This document shows positions 28,465 through 45,191 of a DNA stretch of 64,000 bases, in pieces. The stretch comes from Alphaproteobacteria bacterium (GTDB lineage: Bacteria; Pseudomonadota; Alphaproteobacteria; Kiloniellales; DSM-21159), in contig JAUILQ010000019.1 in NCBI GenBank assembly GCA_030433005.1, positions 1 through 64,000 on the forward strand. Reading direction: 5' to 3'. Below the pieces are notes generated by a model, which saw only the letters and a program-made list of their open reading frames with translations, made no database searches and was not told where the DNA came from. The stretch's first letter is position 1, and every line of letters begins with the position of its first letter. Position numbers and translations under genes: made by a program.

Positions 28465-29121
28465 TCAGCCGCGGCTGCGGAACAGGCTCTTGCCGAGCGC
28501 CGAGAGGCGGTGGCGGGCCTGCTCCTTCCAGGCCACCGAGCTGCGGTGCATCCAGTTGACCTGGATCGAGCGGCGGCGGCCGACGAAGGGCTTGTGGCCG
28601 TGCCAGGCGTTGTCGGCGCAGCGGAAGGCGAGCAGCGTGCCCTGGTGCGGCGGCACCTCGGCGACGAAGTCGTCCAGGTCGTCGGGCCGGCGCAGCAGGC
28701 GCAGCCGGCCGCCCGTCGAATCCCAGGCATCGTTCATGTAGAGCAGCACGGTGAGCAGCTTGCTCTTGGAGTCGGTGTGGATCCGACCGTCCTTCTCGCG
28801 CGACTGCCCGCGCACCGTGATCATCACCGGCTTGTCGGTCAGCTCCAGCCCGAACTTCTCGCCGAGCGCCTCGGCGGTCTCGCGCGCGCGGAAGGTCTCG
28901 ACCAGCCGGTCGAAGGCCGGACCGCCCTTGAGGCTGGACAGCGGAAAGCTGCCGCCCTCCTCGATCGGCGGAAAATCGGCGGCGACCGACGGCAGCGCCT
29001 CGGCGCGCAGGAAGGCCGGCACGATCAGGTGGTCGAAGGGCTCACGCACCAGGGGCGTGGCGGCCAGCCGCTCGAAATCCAGCAGGCCGGCCGGCTCCTC
29101 GATGGCTCTGGCTTGTCCCAC
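28465..29121 (-). CDS. 2OG-Fe(II) oxygenase (prolyl hydroxylase-like)
   Basis: GRIHTDSKSKLLTVLLYMNDAWDSTGGRLRLLR...GTLLAFRCADNAWHGHKPFVGRRRSIQVNWM (HxD...H, distal Arg). Confidence 0.88.
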   Translation of the reverse strand: MGQARAIEEPAGLLDFERLAATPLVREPFDHLIVPAFLRAEALPSVAADFPPIEEGGSFPLSSLKGGPAFDRLVETFRARETAEALGEKFGLELTDKPVMITVRGQSREKDGRIHTDSKSKLLTVLLYMNDAWDSTGGRLRLLRRPDDLDDFVAEVPPHQGTLLAFRCADNAWHGHKPFVGRRRSIQVNWMHRSSVAWKEQARHRLSALGKSLFRSRG

Positions 29122-29193
29122 GATGCTCCTCTTGTTCCTTGTCCCGACCTGTTTATCGCCTCGGCCGAAGCCGTGCAATTGACGGCGTCGGGC

Positions 29194-30186
29194 TCAGGAC
29201 AGCTCCAGTCGCTCGCGGATCGCCGCGGCGACGCGCGCGGTCTCGTCGAGGCGCGCATAGCTCCAGCGTTCGATCCGCCCCTCGAAGCGGCGCAGGTAGC
29301 CGCGCTCCAGCATGGCCCGGTGGAAACGGCGGAACTTCGGCGAGCCGCCGGGCAGCTCGGCCAGGTAGACGGGCTGGCCGGTCGAGGCGGCCTCGGAGAT
29401 CATGTTGACCGAGTCGGCGGTGACGACAAGGGCGTCGGCGAGACCGAGGAAGCCGAAGTAGGGGTTCTCGCCGCTGCCGTCCCAGATCTCCGCGGGCGTC
29501 TGCCCGATGCCCGCGCGCAGGGCGGCCAGGGCCGCCGGCGAGGTGCGGCGCGAGGGCGTGACCAGCAGGCTGCCGCCGAGCGCGCCGGCGGCGGCGGCGA
29601 GCTGTTCGCCGAGCTCGCGGGCGCGCGTCTCGGGCAGCCGGTAGACCTTGTTGGCGCCGCCGACCAGGGCCGTCACGTAGGGTCGGGGCAGTTCCGCCAG
29701 CCGCGGTGCGTGGGCCGCGGCCGCCGCGGCCAGGCGGTCCGGCGTGATGCGGTTCATGGCGCCCAGCGTCGAGATGACGTTGGGGCCGCTCAGGCGGTCG
29801 TGCTCCGGCGCCACCACCAGGTCGAAGCGGGCCGGATCGACCGTCGGGTTCTGGATCTGCACGACGAAGCTGGCGGCAGCGGCCGGGTCCGAGACGCGCC
29901 GGCTGGCCCGGCGGATCGCCAGGGCCGGCGCCACGGCCTGGCGGCCCGTCGCGATCAGCAGGTCGGGCCAGGGCGGGTCGAGGCCGTCGCCGCGCTGCCG
30001 GTCGATCGCGCGCAGCGGATCGCGCCACAGCGGCGGCGGCAGCCAGCGCCAGGGCCGGCGGGTGACGATGCGCTTGACCTGCGGCGCCAGGCCCAGCGCC
30101 TCGGCGAGGCCCAGGCACTGGATCTCCATGCCGGCCTTGCCATCGCTGACCACCCAGCAGGTCTCGAGACTCCGGGGAAGGGACAT
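29194..30186 (-). CDS. ELM1/GtrOC1-like family protein (mitochondrial fission ELM1 family)
   Basis: CWVVSDGKAGMEIQCLGLAEALG...DLLIATGRQAV...VTADSVNMISEAASTGQPVYL. Confidence 0.85.
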   Translation of the reverse strand: MSLPRSLETCWVVSDGKAGMEIQCLGLAEALGLAPQVKRIVTRRPWRWLPPPLWRDPLRAIDRQRGDGLDPPWPDLLIATGRQAVAPALAIRRASRRVSDPAAAASFVVQIQNPTVDPARFDLVVAPEHDRLSGPNVISTLGAMNRITPDRLAAAAAAHAPRLAELPRPYVTALVGGANKVYRLPETRARELGEQLAAAAGALGGSLLVTPSRRTSPAALAALRAGIGQTPAEIWDGSGENPYFGFLGLADALVVTADSVNMISEAASTGQPVYLAELPGGSPKFRRFHRAMLERGYLRRFEGRIERWSYARLDETARVAAAIRERLELS

Positions 30187-30422
30187 GACGGCGCCCGGAT
30201 ACGCGCTCGCCGGGGGCTTGGCAAGCCGCCCGGCCCGCGCGCGCCGTGGCAGGAGCGGGGCCATGCCCGGGGGCGGGTTGAAGGCGGTCCGGAAACGGGC
30301 AATATAGTTGCGCAAGCGCCAGCGCAGGCGATAGAAAGCTTGCGTTGCAGGGCCGCGTCGGAGGCTCCCGGATTTCCGGAAGCCGGACTGCCGAACACAC
30401 CTGCGGAAGACAGGGGAGCAGC

Positions 30423-30983
30423 ATGCGGCGGGTAAAGCTCGACCGGATCGATCTGAAGATTCTGCGCGACCTCCAGGCCGAGGGGCGCATGACCAACGTC
30501 GAGCTGGCCAAGCGGGCCGGCATCTCCGCGCCGCCCTGCCTGCGCCGGGTGCGGGCGCTCGAGGAGGCCGGCTTCATCCGCGGCTACCACGCCGAGCTGG
30601 AGGCCGAGGCGCTGGGCTTCGAGGTGCAGTTCTTCGCGCTCGTCGGTCTGGATAGCCAGAGCGACGCGGTGCTGACTGCCTTCGAGCAGGCCATGGAGGT
30701 CTGGCCCGAGGTGCGCGAGTGCCACATGGCCCGCGGGCCGCACGACTTCGTGCTCAAGCTGGTCGCCCGCAACACCAGCCACGAGAACGAGCTGACCCAG
30801 CGGCTGACCGCGGCGCCGCACGTGTCGCGCGTGCTGACCGTGCAGGTGATCCGGACCTCGAAGGACCAGTCGGGCGTTCCGGTCGAGCTGGTCAAGGAAC
30901 CGGTCGAGGAGCCCCACGACGAGGCGGGCGAGAAACCCGGCGGCCCCGCGGCCGACGGGGACCATGGCAAAGAGGAGTCCTGA
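30423..30983 (+). CDS. Lrp/AsnC family transcriptional regulator
   Basis: LDRIDLKILRDLQAEGRMTNVELAKRAGISAPPCLRRVRALEEAGFIRGY. Confidence 0.94.
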   Translation: MRRVKLDRIDLKILRDLQAEGRMTNVELAKRAGISAPPCLRRVRALEEAGFIRGYHAELEAEALGFEVQFFALVGLDSQSDAVLTAFEQAMEVWPEVRECHMARGPHDFVLKLVARNTSHENELTQRLTAAPHVSRVLTVQVIRTSKDQSGVPVELVKEPVEEPHDEAGEKPGGPAADGDHGKEES

Positions 30984-30987
30984 CGCG

Positions 30988-31374
30988 ATGGCCGATCCCG
31001 AGCAGTTCCCGGCGCGCAACGTTCTGGGCGAGCCGCTCGAGACCTGCGGGCTCGACCCCGTCACTGGATTCTTCCGGGACGGCTGCTGCAACACCGGGCC
31101 CGAGGACCGCGGCTCCCACACGGTCTGCGCCGAGATGACCGAGAGCTTCCTGGCGTTCTCCAAGGCACGCGGCAACGACCTCTCGACGCCGCGTCCGGAG
31201 TTCGGCTTCGACGGCTTGAAGCCCGGTGATCGCTGGTGTCTCTGCGCCCTGCGCTGGCGCGAGGCCTACGCGGCCGGGCGCGCGCCCCGGGTCGTGCTGG
31301 CGGCGACGCACGAGCGCGCCCTCGAGGTCGTCGATCTGTTCGACCTCAAGCGCTACGCCCACGACCTGAACTGA
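30988..31374 (+). CDS. DUF2237 family protein
   Basis: ARNVLGEPLETCGLDPVTGFFRDGCCNTGPEDRGSHTVCAEMTESFL. Confidence 0.88.
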   Translation: MADPEQFPARNVLGEPLETCGLDPVTGFFRDGCCNTGPEDRGSHTVCAEMTESFLAFSKARGNDLSTPRPEFGFDGLKPGDRWCLCALRWREAYAAGRAPRVVLAATHERALEVVDLFDLKRYAHDLN

Positions 31375-31408
31375 AGGGCCGCGTCACCCGACGACGCGGC
31401 TGGAACGC

Positions 31409-31885
31409 TCAGCCGTACTTGACCTCGAGAATCTCGTAGGCCTTCTGGCCCTTCGGCGTGGCGACCTCGACGGAATCGCCCAGCGCCTTGCCGATCAGGG
31501 CGCGCGCCAGCGGCGAGGTGACGGCGATCTTGCCCTGCTTCACGTCGGCCTCGATCTCGCCGACGATCTGGTAGGTCGTCTCTTCCTCGGAATCCTCGTC
31601 GACGACCTTGACCTTGGCGCCGAACTTGACGGTGTCGCCGGACAGGGTGGAGGGGTCGATGACCTCGGCGCGGCTGATCTTGTCCTCGAGCTCGCCGACG
31701 CGGCCCTCGATGAACGACTGGCGCTCGCGCGCGGCATGGTACTCGGCGTTCTCCGAGAGGTCGCCGTGCTCGCGCGCCTCGGCGATCGCCTTGATGACCT
31801 CCGGGCGCGCGACCGACTTGAGGTGCCGCAGCTCCTCTTCCATGCGGGCATAGCCTTCGGCCGTCATGGGTACCTTGTCGCTCAT
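31409..31885 (-). CDS. greA: transcription elongation factor GreA
   Basis: [53 protein letters not shown]. Confidence 0.97.
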   Translation of the reverse strand: MSDKVPMTAEGYARMEEELRHLKSVARPEVIKAIAEAREHGDLSENAEYHAARERQSFIEGRVGELEDKISRAEVIDPSTLSGDTVKFGAKVKVVDEDSEEETTYQIVGEIEADVKQGKIAVTSPLARALIGKALGDSVEVATPKGQKAYEILEVKYG

Positions 31886-31981
31886 GGTCTCATACCTGCC
31901 CGCTCGCTGGCCTTGTGTCGAAGAAGATTGTGATGGGGGCACCAAGGGCGGCGCAAGAGGGCTGTCGGCCAGCCCTCCGGC

Positions 31982-35242
<3,261 letters not shown>

Positions 35243-35398
35243 GGGCGCGCTCGTGCGGAACACGGCGCCGGGCGAGCGGCTCGGCGGTGCCGTGTCGGAG
35301 TGTCGGGGGTCGGCTTTGCTGGGGGCAGTCCTATGCCACGGGCCGGCGGCGAAGGGAAGAGACCTCGGCGGGCGCCGGGCGGCGGTTCGCGGCCGCGC

Positions 35399-36619
<1,221 letters not shown>

Positions 36620-37001
36620 AAGAGCCGTCCCTCGTCAGAGCCTGGGCGCGGGCAGCGGCCCGAGGCCGCTTCCGCCGTGTGTGGCGGCAGCGCGTCGAGC
36701 CACCAGTTGCGCCGGGGGGTCGGGATCCTATATAGGCCGTTCCGGCAGCGCCGAAAGGGCGCCCGAAGGCCGAAGACCCGAAGGCCAGGGAGAGGCTTGA
36801 GCCCGAGCCCCCGCGCGGTTTCGCGGCGGCATGACTACGCGGGGCGTTGACGCCGGTCAAGACAGAGCGTTTCTGAGACAGTCGCCGTTGCCGGCAGGCC
36901 GGGTCCGGGCGCGAGGCTGCGCCCGCCGGCGTGTCGCCGCCGCCGTGGCCGGCCCGACTCGGGCGGCTGCCGCGTCCGACCAACTGGAGGTTCGAGGATC
37001 G

Positions 37002-37457
37002 ATGCTTCGCCAGCAACTCAACGATGCGCTGAAGGAGGCCATGCGGGCCAAGGACCAGCGCGCGCTCGCGACGGTCCGGCTGATTCTGGCGGCCCTCAAG
37101 GACCGGGACATCCAGGCCCGCACCGAGGGGCGCGGCGACGGCGTCGGCGACCAGGAGGTCCTCGAGATGCTCCAGAAGATGGTGCGCCAGCGCCGCGACG
37201 CCATCGAGCTCTACGCCAAGGGCCAGCGCCAGGACCTGGTCGAGCGCGAGGAGCAGGAGATCGCGGTGATCGAGCGCTTCCTGCCCAAGCCCCTGGACGA
37301 GGCCGAGAGCGACGAGGCGGTCAACGCGGCGATCAGCGAGCTCGAGGCGGGATCGATCAAGGACATGGGACGGGTCATGGCGCTGCTGAAGGAGCGCTAT
37401 CCCGGGCGCATGGACTTCGCGCGCGCCAGCCAGCAGGTCAAGGCGCGCCTTGGCTGA
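37002..37457 (+). CDS. GatB/YqeY domain-containing protein
   Basis: MLRQQLNDALKEAMRAKDQRALATVRLILAALKDRDIQAR; IERFLPKPLDEAE. Confidence 0.94.
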   Translation: MLRQQLNDALKEAMRAKDQRALATVRLILAALKDRDIQARTEGRGDGVGDQEVLEMLQKMVRQRRDAIELYAKGQRQDLVEREEQEIAVIERFLPKPLDEAESDEAVNAAISELEAGSIKDMGRVMALLKERYPGRMDFARASQQVKARLG

Positions 37458-37684
37458 GACCCGGCCCGGGCTGCGGCCCGGCGGGTTTTCCACAGCGCCG
37501 GCCACAGGCTTATCGCCAGGATCGTCCCCTGAAATCTTCCGTGCCGGGGCATTCCATGCGATCGACGCAGGCGCCATTTCGGTAGTGTTACGATGCGGCG
37601 CGAGCCACGCGGCGGGCCGGCGCGACGGCAGAGACGGTCAGCGCCCCAGGATTCCTTGAAGGACCGTCAGGTCCGGGACGGCGG

Positions 37685-39604
37685 ATGTCCTTCGACCCCA
37701 ACTTTCTCGACCGGCTGCGCGACCAGGTCTCGATCGCCGAGGTGGTGGGACGGCGCGTGCGCCTGACCCGCAAGGGCCGGGAGCACAGCGGACTCTGCCC
37801 GTTCCACAACGAGAAGACGCCGTCCTTCACGGTCAGCGAGGACAAGGGCTTCTACCACTGCTTCGGTTGCGGCGAGCACGGCGACGTCATCGGCTTCGTC
37901 ATGAAGACCGAGGGCCTGAGCTTCCCCGAGGCGGTCGAGAAGCTGGCCGGCGAGGCCAACCTGCCGCTGCCGCGGCGCGACCCGCGCGAGCTGGAGACGC
38001 GCAAGCGCCGCGCCGACCTGCACGAGGCGCTCGAGGAGGCCTGCCGCTGGTTCCAGGAGCAGCTGGAGACGCCGGCCGGCCGCGAGGCGCGCGACTACCT
38101 GGCTGGCCGCGGCCTGTCGCCCGAAACCCTGCGCGCGTTCCGGCTGGGCTTCGCGCCCGACCAGCGCGGGGCGCTGAGGAAGGCGCTGAACGCGCGCGGC
38201 ATCGACGACGCGCTGCTGCTCGAGGCCGGGCTGCTCAAGCAGCCGGAGGGCGGGGCGCCCTTGCGCGACTACTTCTTCAACCGCGTGATCTTTCCGATCC
38301 CCGACCGGCGCGGCCGGGTCATCGCCTTCGGCGGCCGCACCCTGTCGCCCGACGCCAAGCCGAAGTACGTCAACTCCCCGGACTCGCCGCTCTTCCACAA
38401 GGGCCGGGTGCTCTACAACATGGCTCGCGCCCGCCAGGCGGCGCACGACGGCAACGCGCTGATCGTCGCCGAGGGCTACATGGACGTCATCGCGCTCACC
38501 CAGGCCGGCTTTCCCGGCGCCGTCGCGCCGCTCGGCACGGCGGTCACCGAGGAGCAGATCGCCGAGCTCTGGCGCATGGCGCCCGAGCCGGTGCTCTGCC
38601 TGGACGGCGACGCCGCCGGCCAGCGCGCCGCCCAGCGCGCCATCGAGCGCGCGCTGCCGACGCTGCGCCCGGGCTGCTCGCTGAGCTTCGCCACGCTGCC
38701 GGCCGGCGAGGACCCGGACAGCCTGGTCAAGGCGCAGGGGTCGGCGGCCATGTCGCGCGTGCTGGCGGCGGCGCGGCCGCTGTCGGAGATGCTCTGGACC
38801 GGCCGGCTCGCCGCCGGCCGCAGCGACACGCCCGAGCGCCGCGCGGCGCTGCGCCGGGACCTGATGGAGGCGGTCGAGCGCATCCAGGATCCCGGCGTGC
38901 GCCAGGAGTACCGGCAGGAGATGCTGCGCCGCTTCGACGAGGCCTTCGGCTTCCGCCGGCAGCGGCCCGGGAAGGGCGCCTGGGGCGGCGGCCGCGAGGC
39001 CGGGCGGGGCGGGCGCGACCGGCGCTGGGAGCAGCCCGAGCCGCGCCCGGCGCCGCCGCGCCAGTCGCCGGCCCTGCTGCGGCGCCGGCCCGAGCAGGTG
39101 CTGCTGGCACTGGCCATCGCGCATCCGGAGGCGGCCCTCGACCGCGTCGAGGAACTGGCCGCCGCGCCGCTGCAGTCGCCGGACCTCCGGCGGCTGCGCG
39201 AGGCCCTGCTCGACTGGCTCGCCGAGGTCGACCTGGGTGCCGCGGATCTTGACTCCTCCTCGCTCCGGTGCCACCTACGCGGCCAGGGTTTCGCAGGCCT
39301 GCTCGATGGGCTTTTCGCCCCGCAGATCTATCTCCATGAATCGCTTGCCCGCCCCGAGGCGCCGCCACGAGACGTCCGCAAGCGGATCGGCTATTGGATA
39401 CTGCGGGTTCGCGAGGGCGGCGCGGGGGCCCGCGAAGAGAGCGCCGGGACCGGATCCCAGGCCGGAAGCGACGGTCTTTCCGGCGAGGCCGAGGCCGGGA
39501 CGGACCAGCCGTCACGGGCGCAACGGGAGCGGGCGATGGCCGAGGAGAGCACGGCACAGCAGCGCGTCATCGAGCGGTTCGACAGTTCCGAAGTGGCCGA
39601 CTAG
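37685..39604 (+). CDS. dnaG: DNA primase
   Basis: CPFHNEKTPSFTVSEDKGFYHCFGCGEHGDVI; VAEGYMDVIAL. Confidence 0.97.
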   Translation: MSFDPNFLDRLRDQVSIAEVVGRRVRLTRKGREHSGLCPFHNEKTPSFTVSEDKGFYHCFGCGEHGDVIGFVMKTEGLSFPEAVEKLAGEANLPLPRRDPRELETRKRRADLHEALEEACRWFQEQLETPAGREARDYLAGRGLSPETLRAFRLGFAPDQRGALRKALNARGIDDALLLEAGLLKQPEGGAPLRDYFFNRVIFPIPDRRGRVIAFGGRTLSPDAKPKYVNSPDSPLFHKGRVLYNMARARQAAHDGNALIVAEGYMDVIALTQAGFPGAVAPLGTAVTEEQIAELWRMAPEPVLCLDGDAAGQRAAQRAIERALPTLRPGCSLSFATLPAGEDPDSLVKAQGSAAMSRVLAAARPLSEMLWTGRLAAGRSDTPERRAALRRDLMEAVERIQDPGVRQEYRQEMLRRFDEAFGFRRQRPGKGAWGGGREAGRGGRDRRWEQPEPRPAPPRQSPALLRRRPEQVLLALAIAHPEAALDRVEELAAAPLQSPDLRRLREALLDWLAEVDLGAADLDSSSLRCHLRGQGFAGLLDGLFAPQIYLHESLARPEAPPRDVRKRIGYWILRVREGGAGAREESAGTGSQAGSDGLSGEAEAGTDQPSRAQRERAMAEESTAQQRVIERFDSSEVAD

Positions 39605-39676
39605 CGGGGCCCGGCCCGGCCCCATGGTCGGTTTTTTGCGTCGCGGACCGGCGGCGGGGGTGAGCAGGGCCAGCGA

Positions 39677-41665
<1,989 letters not shown>

Positions 41666-41710
41666 AAGGCTCTCGAGTCCGGATGAAGATCCGGGACGGG
41701 AAAGGCACCT

Positions 41711-41752
41711 GAAAGGGGGCCGCGGGGTTCAGCCTCCGCGGCCCTTTCTCGT
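41711..41752 (+). terminator. intrinsic terminator after rpoD
   Basis: GGGCCGCGG-GGTTCAGCCT-CCGCGGCCC followed by TTT. Confidence 0.75.
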
Positions 41753-41801
41753 TGGTGCGGTGGCCGGCGAGGGCGGCCGGCGCGCGCTCCCTCCCGGGCC
41801 T

Positions 41802-43103
41802 TCAGGCTTCCGGAGCGCGCGCCCGGTTCAGGATCTGGTAAAGCAGGATGGCGCCGAAGGTCGCGGTGCCGATGCCGCCCAGGGTGAAGCCGAAGATGTC
41901 GACGGCGAGGTCGCCGGCGCCGGCGACCAGCGCGACGCCGACGACGATCAGGTTGATCGGCTTCGAGAAGTCGACCCCGGCCTCGACCCAGATCCGGCCC
42001 GCCGTCGCCGTGATCAGGCCGAAGACGACGAAGGAGAGGCCGCCGACCACCGGGCCGGGGATCGCCAGGATCAGCTGGCCGAACTTCGGCGAGAAGCCGA
42101 GCAGGATGGCGACCAGGGCGGCGGCGACGAAGACCAGGCTGGAGTAGATCCGGGTCACCGCCATGACGCCGATGTTCTCGGCGTAGGTCGTGACGCCGGT
42201 GCCGCCGCCGCTCGCCGAGACCATGGTGGCGACGGCGTCGCCGACGAAGGCGCGGCCGAGCCAGCGGTCGAGGCTGCGCCCGGTCATCGCGCCGATCGCC
42301 TTGACGTGCCCCAGGTTCTCGGCGACCAGGATCACCGCCACGGGCGCGATCAGCGCCATGGCCTCGGCCTCGAAGCGCGGCGCGGTGAAGGCCGGCCAGC
42401 CGATCCAGTCGGCGCCGGCGACGCCCGAGAGGTCGAGCGGCGCGCCCAGGCCGAAGGCCTCGGTCAGCACGACGAAGAGCAGGGTGCCGGCAACGGCGCC
42501 GAGGATGATCGAGAGCCGGCGCGCCAAGCCGCGCCCGTAGACCGCGATGGCGGCGACCGCGAGCACGGTGAACAGCCCGACCGCGGTGTCGAAGCCGCTG
42601 GCGGAGATGCCCTGCACGGCGATCGGCGCCAGGTTGAGCCCGATCGCCGCGATCACCGCGCCGGTCACGACCGGCGGCATCAGCGCCTCGAGCCAGCGGT
42701 GCCCGGCCGCCATCACGGCGAGGCCGATCACCAGGTAGAGCGCGCCGGCCGCGACGATGCCGCCGAGCGCGACGGCGATGTTCGGATTGGGCCCGCTGCC
42801 GGCATAGGCGGTCGCGGCGATGACCACGGCGATGAGGGAGAAGCTGGAACCGAGGTAGCTCGGCACCCGGCCGCCGACGGCCAGGAAGAAGATCAGCGTG
42901 CCGACGCCGGAGAACAGGATCGCGACGTTCGGGTCGAAGCCCATCAGCAGCGGCGCCAGCACGGTCGCGCCGAACATCGCGACCACGTGCTGCACCCCCA
43001 TGACCAGGGTCTGGCCCCAGCCCAGCCGCTCCTCCGGCATGACCGTGCCGCCGTCGCTGCGCCGCCAGCGCGGCAGCCGGCCGCCGTCTTCCTTGCCCGT
43101 CAT
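41802..43103 (-). CDS. nucleobase:cation symporter (uracil-xanthine permease family)
   Basis: [69 protein letters not shown]. Confidence 0.94.
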   Translation of the reverse strand: MTGKEDGGRLPRWRRSDGGTVMPEERLGWGQTLVMGVQHVVAMFGATVLAPLLMGFDPNVAILFSGVGTLIFFLAVGGRVPSYLGSSFSLIAVVIAATAYAGSGPNPNIAVALGGIVAAGALYLVIGLAVMAAGHRWLEALMPPVVTGAVIAAIGLNLAPIAVQGISASGFDTAVGLFTVLAVAAIAVYGRGLARRLSIILGAVAGTLLFVVLTEAFGLGAPLDLSGVAGADWIGWPAFTAPRFEAEAMALIAPVAVILVAENLGHVKAIGAMTGRSLDRWLGRAFVGDAVATMVSASGGGTGVTTYAENIGVMAVTRIYSSLVFVAAALVAILLGFSPKFGQLILAIPGPVVGGLSFVVFGLITATAGRIWVEAGVDFSKPINLIVVGVALVAGAGDLAVDIFGFTLGGIGTATFGAILLYQILNRARAPEA

Positions 43104-43249
43104 GCGACAGCTCCCCCTGCTCGCCCGCGCTTCGCCCCCGCGCCGCTCCAGGTAGCGCGCCCGGCCGGCGGAGTCCAACGTGCCGGCCCGCCGCCGCGCC
43201 TCTGCAGCCTTGATCGCCGCGCGGAAGCCTTCAGAATGCGCCCCGCTGG

Positions 43250-43325
43250 GGGCCCGTAGCTCAACGGTCAGAGCGGACCGCTCATAACGGTTTGGTTGCA
43301 GGTTCGAGTCCTGCCGGGCCCACCA
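43250..43325 (+). tRNA. tRNA with CAT anticodon, probably tRNA-Ile2 (lysidine type)
   Basis: Cloverleaf GGGCCCG...CTCATAA anticodon loop...GGTTCGAGTCC...CGGGCCC-A-CCA; similar to E. coli ileX. Confidence 0.92.
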
Positions 43326-43406
43326 CCAGCGAACCCGCGCATTCCGACTGTAGCTGCCTCCATAAGGTGCCCCTTGGGCGCATAACTTGCCTCGATCCGA
43401 TCTTAC

Positions 43407-44265
43407 GCGCCGAATCGAGTGACAGAGCGCCACAGCAGCCGCGAGGCGACTGAAGCTCGGACGGGGACGTTCGAGTCCGCATTTGCCGGGCAAGGGCGTG
43501 AGATCGCATTTGATGTCCCGACCGAAAGGGGATCCAGTGCCGGAAGTCGAGTCCCGCTCGACGCTTCAGGCACTCCAGTCGGTGCAGGCGTCCGGCTAAG
43601 CCGTTTCGCAGCGGGGGTGCCAATCAATGACACGGCGACCTATACTTCTGACGACGACGATACGTGGCGTCGTTCCGGCCTTTGGATGGGGAAGAAATGA
43701 AGGATATTGTTGAGCTAATAGCGATAGTGTCCATGGTTACAACAGCGTATTTCTATTTGAAGTGTGTGCTTTTTGGTAATACGCGAGAGCCGACTCTTGC
43801 TGATTATATTCTTTCCCCTGTCAGCTTTGTTTTTTTGCCCGTTCAGGGGAGGGCTGCGATTAAGTGGAGGAGGCTATTCTGGATTTTTGGAACACTTACC
43901 TTTTTCCTTATCATTATCAGCTTCATTCTATAAGGGCTAGTTTAAGATACTACATATTTGTTCCGATGTTCATTGTATTGTGGTCTTCTCGCAGATATAA
44001 TTGCAAATTATCTCTCACTGTATTTGATTTCCGGTGACCAATTTTTCGTTACATTTATATCCGGAAAGTTTGGGTTTTCCCTTTCTAAAGACATCCAGGG
44101 TATTGCCTCTCCTGGAAGGAGATGGTGTATTCTCGGAGCGATGGCAAAATCTCTGGACGCGATAACAGTAGAGGCTGTGGTGTTCGCAGTTGGTTTCCCG
44201 ATACTACGACATGATCTTGTACATCCGCGAGATCAATATAGGGGCGCCTGATGCGCCGAATCGAG
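43407..44265. mobile_element. AT-rich islet between tRNA-Ile and an M23 peptidase gene, flanked by 13-bp direct repeats GCGCCGAATCGAG
   Basis: Visible fall in GC from about 43690 to 44380; exact 13-mers at 43407-43419 and 44253-44265; no integrase seen. Confidence 0.35.
43697..43933 (+). CDS. small two-helix membrane protein (78 aa), no recognised family
   Basis: MKDIVELIAIVSMVTTAYFYLKCVLFG...LFWIFGTLTFFLIIISFIL; preceded by GGGGAAGA. Confidence 0.5.
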   Translation: MKDIVELIAIVSMVTTAYFYLKCVLFGNTREPTLADYILSPVSFVFLPVQGRAAIKWRRLFWIFGTLTFFLIIISFIL

Positions 44266-44386
44266 GTCGTAGGGGCAATCTATAGGGTTCATCGGTGGCA
44301 AGGTGTGCGTCTATTTTTGCCTTGTAGTTCATTGACATCGATATATACGTAGGATTTCGTTCTGGAATAGATAATACTGGGCGTTC

Positions 44387-45181
44387 TCAATACTGCGGCG
44401 GGCAGGCCAGCGGATAGGTGAGGCCCTTGAAGCCACGGTAGTCTGTCCCTGGCCAGAAGGGGACGACCTGGACCCGTCCTGCCAAGACCTCCTCCTGATG
44501 CAGGGCCATCATCGCCAGGGGATCGACGAGCCGCGCCGAGGGCAGCAGCCAGTAGCGGAAACCCAGGTCCGTCCGCCAGCTCAGCTCGTCCTGGCGCGCG
44601 GCCGGCACCTCATAGACCTCGACATGCAGCTCGGCACGGAACCGCGGATCGTTGCCGGGGTGGCGGACCCGGCCGATCCGGTCGCCCCGGCGGAGTCGGC
44701 TTCCGGCCTCGAGCCGGCCGAGGTCCCGGCGCTGCAGATGATCGAACTCGGTGAAGTAGACGAGCCCGGAATCGGGCAGGCTGAGGTCGCCCGGACTGTG
44801 CACGAGCAGCAGGTTCCAGTCGTCGCCCCAGTCGTGCTCGACGCGCCAGACCGCCCGGACGAGGCCGTCCGCCGGCGCGATCACGAGGTCGCCGAAATCG
44901 CCGAGATCGATGCCCTCGTGCGGCTCCGGCCTGGGCGATCCGTCGAGGTCTGTCGGATCGCCGAAGAGCGAGGAGATCCGGCCGCACCCGAGGTCCGCTG
45001 GATAGGCCGGCGTCAGCGCGTCCCGCGCCGGCTGCTCCCACGCCAGCCTCACAGCCGTTTCTGCGGGGGCGGCCGGGCCGGTCGGCCAGACGGTACAGAG
45101 GGTCGCGGCCAGGAGCCCGGCTGCCAGGCCCAGCCGGCCTTTCCGGCCCCGCTGCCGGCTCCGGTTCAGCCGCTTCCTCAT
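44387..45181 (-). CDS. M23-like (LytM) peptidase domain protein, exported
   Basis: HEGIDLGDFGDLVIAPADGLVRAVWRVEHDWGDDWNLLLVHS...ELHVEVYEV. Confidence 0.72.
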   Translation of the reverse strand: MRKRLNRSRQRGRKGRLGLAAGLLAATLCTVWPTGPAAPAETAVRLAWEQPARDALTPAYPADLGCGRISSLFGDPTDLDGSPRPEPHEGIDLGDFGDLVIAPADGLVRAVWRVEHDWGDDWNLLLVHSPGDLSLPDSGLVYFTEFDHLQRRDLGRLEAGSRLRRGDRIGRVRHPGNDPRFRAELHVEVYEVPAARQDELSWRTDLGFRYWLLPSARLVDPLAMMALHQEEVLAGRVQVVPFWPGTDYRGFKGLTYPLACPPQY

Positions 45182-45191
45182 TGAGGGCGGC

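Noticed and set aside
37490-37520. possible DnaA box near TTTTCCACAG upstream of dnaG
   Set aside because: Single imperfect match with no cluster or AT-rich unwinding element; not an origin.
43282-43623. minus-strand ORF ending GPAGLEPATKPL
   Set aside because: Overlaps the tRNA; the GPAGLEPATK-type peptide is a known artefact of translating tRNA antisense.
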